Source of the DNA: Candidatus Aquitaenariimonas noxiae
GTDB taxonomy: Bacteria > Omnitrophota > Gorgyraeia > Aquitaenariimonadales > Aquitaenariimonadaceae
Assembly: GCA_002780005.1 (NCBI GenBank)
Contig: PEWV01000018.1
Location: 842-50,437 of the forward strand
Direction: 5' to 3'
Length of the DNA: 49,596 bases
Part shown: positions 44,844-49,596 of the stretch, piece by piece
Layout: each line of letters starts with the position of its first letter
Position numbering within the stretch: the first letter of the stretch is position 1
Notes under the pieces: generated by a model
What the model was told of the DNA's origin: nothing
What the model saw: only the letters and a program-made list of their open reading frames with translations
Database searches by the model: none
Program-made: the position numbers and the translations under genes

Positions 44844-45728
44844 TTAATCTATTTTATACTTGATACCGTCGATCTTCGTAAGTTTACGGAACTCATCCCT
44901 TAATTCAAGCGTAAGCTTACCCGGTTTACCTCTACCGATCGTTTTTTTATCAATCCTTACAACGGGAACTATTTCGGCCGCGGAGCCGGTTAAAAAACAT
45001 TCGTCAGCTTTGTAAACTTCATTCAGTTTAAATTTTTTCTCCCGAAAGATTATTTTTCTTTTCTTCGCTATGCTTATAACCGCATCGCGGGTTATGCCTT
45101 CCAGCGCGCCGATCTTGGTCGGAGAAGTTATCAGTGTTTTTTTACTGACTATAAAAATATTATCCCCTGTGCACTCTGCGACATAACCGTCATGAGTAAG
45201 CATTAGCGCTTCTTCAACGCCGCTTTTTGTGGCCTCCAGCTTCGCTAGTATGTTATTCAAATAATTTAACGATTTAATCCTCGGGTTTAGCGCCTGAGGA
45301 AGATTTCTTCTCGTCTTCGCTGTTATTATATGAAGGCCTTCTCTGTAATATCTTTCCGGGTATAAAGCGACCTTGTCGGCTATTATAAAAATTACCCTGC
45401 CATGCCTGCATTTCCTGGGATCTAGCCCCAGATCACCAGGGCCTCTCGTGACCACGAGCCTTATATAGGCATCCTTCAATTTATTCTTTTTAAGCGTAGC
45501 GACAACAGCCTTCATGAGCGCATCTTTTTTCATAGGAATTACCAGTTGTATCGCGCTTGCGGATCTATACAATCTATCGATATGCCCTTTAAGCCTAAAC
45601 ACCAAACCGCTATACGACCTTATACCTTCAAAAACTCCGTCGCCGTAGAGAAGGCCGTGATCAAATATAGAAACATAAGCCTTATCTCTATCTACAAACT
45701 TTCCGTTCAAGTATACACTTAAACCCAC
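44844..45728 (-). CDS. ilvE: Branched-chain amino acid aminotransferase (fold-type IV)
   Basis: 294 residues; PLP fold IV. FDHGLLYGDGVFEGIRSYSG and the lysine in RIKSLNYLNNILAKLEA are typical of BCAT, with ECTGDNIFIVS and GITRDAVI. The start is GTG at 45728, five bases after a strong AAGGAGG inside the lolD end. D-alanine aminotransferase or aminodeoxychorismate lyase are related alternatives; BCAT is favoured by the overall motif set and length. Confidence 0.85.
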   Translation of the reverse strand: MGLSVYLNGKFVDRDKAYVSIFDHGLLYGDGVFEGIRSYSGLVFRLKGHIDRLYRSASAIQLVIPMKKDALMKAVVATLKKNKLKDAYIRLVVTRGPGDLGLDPRKCRHGRVIFIIADKVALYPERYYREGLHIITAKTRRNLPQALNPRIKSLNYLNNILAKLEATKSGVEEALMLTHDGYVAECTGDNIFIVSKKTLITSPTKIGALEGITRDAVISIAKKRKIIFREKKFKLNEVYKADECFLTGSAAEIVPVVRIDKKTIGRGKPGKLTLELRDEFRKLTKIDGIKYKID

Positions 45729-46426
45729 AGGGCCTCCTTATTCTTGATATTACCGTCTTCCATGTAATAGGTTTTATTAAAATCCTCTCTCATCATCTCG
45801 TTATGCGACACTATGATAAGCGCTGTGCCGCTTTCCTTGTTTATCTTCCATAAAATATCATAAATTTGGCTGCCCATCTCCGAATCGAGATTGCCTGTAG
45901 GCTCATCCGCTAAGATCACATCGGGTTCGTTTATCAAAGCCCTGGCTATAGCCACCCTCTGGGCCTCTCCGCCGGATAGTTCTCTTGGTTTATGGCTTCG
46001 TCTATCAGCAAGGCCTACCGTCTCAAGCAAATTCATCGCCGACTCTTTAATCACCCTTGTCGGACGGGCGTCCTTACTTATAAATGCCGGAAGCATTATG
46101 TTCTCAAGGGCGCTGAATTCGGGAAGCAGATGGTAAAACTGAAAAACAAACCCCATCTTTTTATTTCTGATCTTGGCCCGCTCTTCATCCTTTAATGAAT
46201 ATAAATTCATTCCGTTAAAAAAGACCTCTCCTATCGTAGGAGTATCAAGGCCTCCAACTATATGGAGAAGCGTCGACTTACCGGCCCCGGAAGGCCCTAC
46301 AATAAGAAGACTCTCCCCCTTCTTTAATTCTAGATCAACACCGTTAAGCGCCTCTATCTTGCAGTTACCTTGCGTATAGATTTTATGTATATTTTTTGCC
46401 AATATCATAGTATTCGAATTATTCAT
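45719..46426 (-). CDS. lolD: LolD-like lipoprotein-release ATPase
   Basis: 235 residues with Walker A GPSGAGKST, signature LSGGEAQRVAIARAL and Walker B VILADEPTGNLD. With the LolC/E-type permease upstream it would extract lipoproteins from the inner membrane toward the outer membrane. The ATG overlaps the permease stop by eight bases. MacB-type ATPases are similar, but the pairing supports Lol. Confidence 0.9.
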   Translation of the reverse strand: MNNSNTMILAKNIHKIYTQGNCKIEALNGVDLELKKGESLLIVGPSGAGKSTLLHIVGGLDTPTIGEVFFNGMNLYSLKDEERAKIRNKKMGFVFQFYHLLPEFSALENIMLPAFISKDARPTRVIKESAMNLLETVGLADRRSHKPRELSGGEAQRVAIARALINEPDVILADEPTGNLDSEMGSQIYDILWKINKESGTALIIVSHNEMMREDFNKTYYMEDGNIKNKEALWV

Positions 46427-47621
46427 ATCGTATCGCCTTCACAGGATCCAAGCGCGCGGCTTGCCATGCAGGGTAGAGCGCCGCGGCAAGCGATATAAAA
46501 ATGGCTACGGCCACCACTGCAAAAACATCCATAGATTCTATTCTGACAGGTATCCTATCCAGATAATAGACATCACTAGGGAAAAGTGAAAAACCGCTGA
46601 ACCGTTCAATCCCGTCAGCTATGCCGTTTATGTTAGCGGCAAAGACAAAACCGGCTACGCATCCCGCTATAATACCTATAAAAGCCATTAAAAACCCGTT
46701 CATAAGAAATATCTTCCTTATGCTCGACGATGTCGCGCCGATCGATTTTAAAATACCTATGTCTTTAGTCTTTTCCATCACCACCATTATGAGGGTGCTG
46801 GCTATATTAAAGCATGCTACTATCACTATAAGGGCCAGGATAAAAAACATCATTTTCTTCTCTACCGCTAACGCGCGCATCAAATTACGGTCCAGGTCAG
46901 CCCATGTTTTGACAATATACGGATAACCTAATTCTATCTGTAGAATATTTTTTATCCTGCCTACGTCAAATTCATCCTTCACCTTCACCCCTATACCGGT
47001 GAGGCAATTTTCCCCGAACAATTCCTTTGAGCCGTCTATAGTTATAATAGCGATAGTAGTATCGTAATCGTATCTACCCGAATTAAAAACATCCACGACC
47101 TTAAATTCTTTTGACTTTTGATCTTTCGGCGAAATAACAGACACGGAATCGCCTATCGAAAGATTCAAGCTTCTTTTCAATTCTGAGCCTATAATAATGC
47201 CGTCGCCGGAAAGGTCTAATCTCTGCTTTCCCGTAAATTCTTTTATATTAGTTACAGCCCCTTCCTTCTCCGGATCGATGCCCCGTATTAATACACCTGC
47301 TATGTTTTCTTTTGTTTTTAATAGCGCCTGCCTTTGCACGAAAGGCGAAAAGCTTACGACCTCCTCCATACCTTTGAGTTTCGCAGTGACCGTATCGAGG
47401 CTGCTCGAATCATGCTGCGAAAAAATTATGACGTGGGAATATGTCCCTATAATTTTTTCTTTTATCTCATGATCAAAGCCGCTCATAACGCTTAAAACTA
47501 CAATAAGCGCCGCCACGCCTAACGCAACGCCTGTGACAGAAATAAAAGTTATAAGCGAGATAAATCTCTCTTTTTGCTTCGACCTTAGGTATCTTAAACT
47601 TACAAGTAGCTCAAACCGCAT
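46419..47621 (-). CDS. lolC: LolC/LolE-family lipoprotein-release permease
   Basis: 400 residues. The N-terminal helix (about 24 to 48) ahead of a large periplasmic domain and three C-terminal helices (about 265 to 385) give the FtsX/LolC fold. RYLRSKQKERFISLITFIS and MEKTKDIGILKSIGA are typical. A single permease gene implies a LolCE homodimer-like complex. The presence of Lol argues for an outer membrane. It lies four bases after lysS. Confidence 0.9.
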   Translation of the reverse strand: MRFELLVSLRYLRSKQKERFISLITFISVTGVALGVAALIVVLSVMSGFDHEIKEKIIGTYSHVIIFSQHDSSSLDTVTAKLKGMEEVVSFSPFVQRQALLKTKENIAGVLIRGIDPEKEGAVTNIKEFTGKQRLDLSGDGIIIGSELKRSLNLSIGDSVSVISPKDQKSKEFKVVDVFNSGRYDYDTTIAIITIDGSKELFGENCLTGIGVKVKDEFDVGRIKNILQIELGYPYIVKTWADLDRNLMRALAVEKKMMFFILALIVIVACFNIASTLIMVVMEKTKDIGILKSIGATSSSIRKIFLMNGFLMAFIGIIAGCVAGFVFAANINGIADGIERFSGFSLFPSDVYYLDRIPVRIESMDVFAVVAVAIFISLAAALYPAWQAARLDPVKAIRYE

Positions 47622-47625
47622 TTGC

Positions 47626-49080
47626 TTATTCCGTATTTTGTTTTTCAGGTCTTAATTGAGGGAAAAATATTACCTCGCGTATAGAAGCCGAATTAGTAAG
47701 CAGCATAACAAGCCTGTCTACTCCTAATCCCAGGCCTCCGGCAGGCGGCATGCCATATTCAAGGGCCTGAACAAAGTCCTCGTCAAATTCGCGCTTTCCT
47801 GCCGCTGATGCCTTCTTTTCGACCTCAAAACGCTTGCGTTGTTCGATAGGGTCGTTGAGTTCTGAATACGCGTTCGCGATTTCCATACCTCCGACAAAGA
47901 GTTCGAACCTCTCTGAGATCAGAGGATTATCCTTGTTCGCCTTTGCCAATGGGCATAATTCGGTGAACATATCCGTAATAAAAACAGGATTTGATTCGGC
48001 TTTCGGTTCTATCAATTCAGCTATTATATTCAAAAGCTGGGTCCTGGAAAGTTCGCCGCTTTCTATCTTAATGTCTTTATCCTTTAGCTTCTTTAACCAG
48101 ACCTTTTCGCTATCAGTAGGTAATATTCCAAAAGTATCTTTCATTAATTCCGCAAAAGAAATTCGTTCCCACTTTTTGAAATCTATGACTTTCCCCTGAT
48201 ATTCTATTTCCTCTTTGCCCAACACCTCCTTGGCAACGAATCTTATCAGATCTTCCGTTAATTTCATAACGTCTTCATAATTCGCATACGCGGTGTAAGA
48301 TTCCATCATGGTAAATTCGGGATTATGCCGAGTGGAGATGCCTTCATTTCTAAAGCTTCTATTTATCTCGTATATTTTCTCAAAGCCGCCCACAAGGAGC
48401 CTTTTTAAATAAAGTTCGGGCGCTATCCTTAAGTATAGATCCACGCCAAGGGCCTCGTGATGGGTCTTAAAAGGTTTACCTGCCGCCCCTCCGGGGATCG
48501 GATGCATTATCGGCGTCTCAACCTCAAGATATCCGCGGCTGTCAAAAAATTCTCTGATTTTCGTTATTGTTTTTATTCTTGCGCAAAATATTTTTTTAAC
48601 ATCTTCATTGGCTATTAGATCCAGATAGCGCTTTCTATATCTAATCTCCACATCCTTCAAGCCGTGCCATTTTTCCGGCATGGGCCTTAGGGCCTTCGAA
48701 AGAAGATGATACTCCGTAACTTTGATCGTAAGCTCACCGGTCCTTGTCTTAAATAATTCACCGTCAGCACCTATGATGTCCCCGATATCGATGAAGTCTT
48801 TAAAAAACTTGAACTTTTCAGCTCCCAGCACATCCTGATTCAGGTAAATCTGTATTTTTCCATCTTCTCCCTTTATATCGCAGAAAATACTTTTACCGTG
48901 AGCCCTAAAAGCTGTAAGCCTGCCGCATACCCTAACCTTTTTACCTTCCTGGTAAGATGCGGCTAACTCTTTTGCAGATAAAAAGTCAGAAAATTTGGTA
49001 GGATAAGGCGTTACGCCGGCTTGCCTTATTTTATCAAGCTTGTCCGATCTTTGTTTTATAAATTCTTTTATCTCATCCAT
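47626..49080 (-). CDS. lysS: Lysyl-tRNA synthetase (class II)
   Basis: 484 residues. An OB-fold anticodon domain (about 50 to 150) and class II motifs are present, e.g. EINRSFRNEGISTRHNPEFTM (motif 2) and GLGLGVDRLVMLLTNS (motif 3). It starts after GGGAGTGAG and has a near-perfect promoter. In Bacillus lysS also lies ahead of the mcsA-mcsB-clpC block, so the neighbourhood is partly conserved. Confidence 0.97.
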   Translation of the reverse strand: MDEIKEFIKQRSDKLDKIRQAGVTPYPTKFSDFLSAKELAASYQEGKKVRVCGRLTAFRAHGKSIFCDIKGEDGKIQIYLNQDVLGAEKFKFFKDFIDIGDIIGADGELFKTRTGELTIKVTEYHLLSKALRPMPEKWHGLKDVEIRYRKRYLDLIANEDVKKIFCARIKTITKIREFFDSRGYLEVETPIMHPIPGGAAGKPFKTHHEALGVDLYLRIAPELYLKRLLVGGFEKIYEINRSFRNEGISTRHNPEFTMMESYTAYANYEDVMKLTEDLIRFVAKEVLGKEEIEYQGKVIDFKKWERISFAELMKDTFGILPTDSEKVWLKKLKDKDIKIESGELSRTQLLNIIAELIEPKAESNPVFITDMFTELCPLAKANKDNPLISERFELFVGGMEIANAYSELNDPIEQRKRFEVEKKASAAGKREFDEDFVQALEYGMPPAGGLGLGVDRLVMLLTNSASIREVIFFPQLRPEKQNTE

Positions 49081-49109
49081 GTGTACTCACTCCCTATAGT
49101 TAGCTTATT

Positions 49110-49138
49110 ATTATAATATATAACAATAAGTGTGTCAA
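49110..49138 (-). promoter_or_regulatory. Consensus sigma-70 promoter for lysS and the downstream operon
   Basis: TTGACA (49133-49138) and TATAAT (49110-49115) are exact consensus hexamers with an ideal 17-base spacer. The predicted start is about 25 bases before the lysS ATG. It probably serves the run lysS-lolC-lolD-ilvE-mcsA-mcsB-clpC and beyond. Confidence 0.92.
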
Positions 49139-49170
49139 CTTTATAAAAGGGCCTTAACTCCTCACTCTGC

Positions 49171-49460
49171 AGCTTTACCGGCAGGTGCCATTTATGGTAG
49201 CAATAGGAGCTCGCGATTTCCTATTCTGTTTTTGCCTACCCTTCGTGTCGTCAAAATTTCTTGACGCTTTTTACTCGTCAGAAATCGGGGGCTGGGATAA
49301 CTCACCCCACACCTATAGGTGTGGGGTTCGAACAATCCCAACCCTTTTATAAACCGATTTTTTCCTCGCAAAAAGCTAAAATTTTGAAACTTCACTTAGG
49401 GCAGGCAAAAACAGGATATGCACAATTAGCCTCAAGAGCACCTGCCGGTAGCTGCTCCAA
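49171..49460. repeat. Large imperfect palindrome (foldback element), about 290 nt
   Basis: The centre is a perfect 24-base palindrome (49304-49327). The outer ends carry ACCGGCAGGTGC and GCACCTGCCGGT. Between them the arms match in blocks: CTGTTTTTGCC, TCAAAATTT, GCTTTTT, AATCGG and GGGAT each recur as reverse complement. Arms are similar but not identical, suggesting an old foldback or MITE-like unit. The 0.46-kb gap before lysS holds no credible gene. Confidence 0.8.
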
Positions 49461-49521
49461 GTTAAAATAGCTGGAATGCCTCACTGCATATGGTAGCGAC
49501 AGGGATGAGTAGTGAAATTGT

Positions 49522-49596
49522 CCCGCCTACGCCCCACTTTTTGCTCTCTATGTGCGGGATCCCGCACATGTATGCTTAAAGTCAGGTTTAGGCGGG
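49522..49596. repeat. Second foldback element at the right edge
   Basis: A perfect 20-base palindrome, ATGTGCGGGATCCCGCACAT (49550-49569), lies at the centre. The ends pair as CCCGCCTA with TAGGCGGG, and the arms match at most positions between. It may continue beyond the window. It follows the larger foldback by about 60 bp. Confidence 0.75.

Noticed and set aside
49315-49345. tRNA-like TTCGAAC loop
   Set aside because: The flanking bases do not form a T-stem, and no anticodon or acceptor arms can be drawn.
49192-49470. Opposing short frames inside the large foldback
   Set aside because: They arise because the two arms mirror each other; no ribosome sites and no recognisable domains.

Overview
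The window is gene-dense and almost every gene lies on the minus strand, so the biological order runs from the right edge to the left. It reads as a chromosome segment from an uncultivated diderm bacterium. The lolC/lolD and mlaE/F/D genes and a TamB/AsmA-like protein imply an outer membrane, while much of the gene order matches operons best known from Bacillus. With the type II secretion genes and giant multidomain surface proteins, this fits a candidate phylum such as Omnitrophota. That assignment is inference; no rRNA or tRNA gene is present to test it.

Right part (about 49.1 to 19.5 kb): a housekeeping superoperon starts at a consensus promoter before lysS. It continues through lolC-lolD-ilvE, then the arginine-phosphorylation/proteolysis set mcsA-mcsB-clpC, a TamB/AsmA-like protein with mlaE-mlaF-mlaD, radA, a PIN-TRAM membrane protein, ispD-ispF, cysE-cysS, tmk-holB-ricT-metG-tatD, a CPBP membrane protease, a DUF362 ferredoxin protein, mtnA, thiL-tsaE-tsaB and alr. 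Most neighbours overlap or lie within about 30 bp. The two larger breaks, before tsaE and between the PIN-TRAM gene and radA, hold foldback repeats sharing a GATTACA-type core.

Left part (19.4 kb to the left edge): a secretion and surface-proteolysis locus. gspE (type II secretion/pilus assembly ATPase) has its own promoter. It is followed by a promoter, a c-di-GMP-I (GEMM) riboswitch and an intrinsic terminator. Behind this switch lie gspC, a single-pass membrane protein with Ig/CARDB-like domains, a 2992-residue secreted protein and two gingipain-family (C25) proteins, the last cut by the window edge. The giant protein combines a papain-like peptidase, cadherin/He_PIG repeats, a parallel beta-helix, Fn3, five PKD domains and a CFI-type C-terminal tail. 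The layout suggests that c-di-GMP level decides whether this protease set and its GspC adaptor are expressed. An exact 8-base complementarity between the aptamer P2 arm and the terminator predicts an OFF switch.

The non-coding 0.46 kb at the right edge, before lysS, holds two large imperfect palindromes (about 290 nt and at least 75 nt). No mobile-element gene, CRISPR array, tRNA or rRNA was seen.
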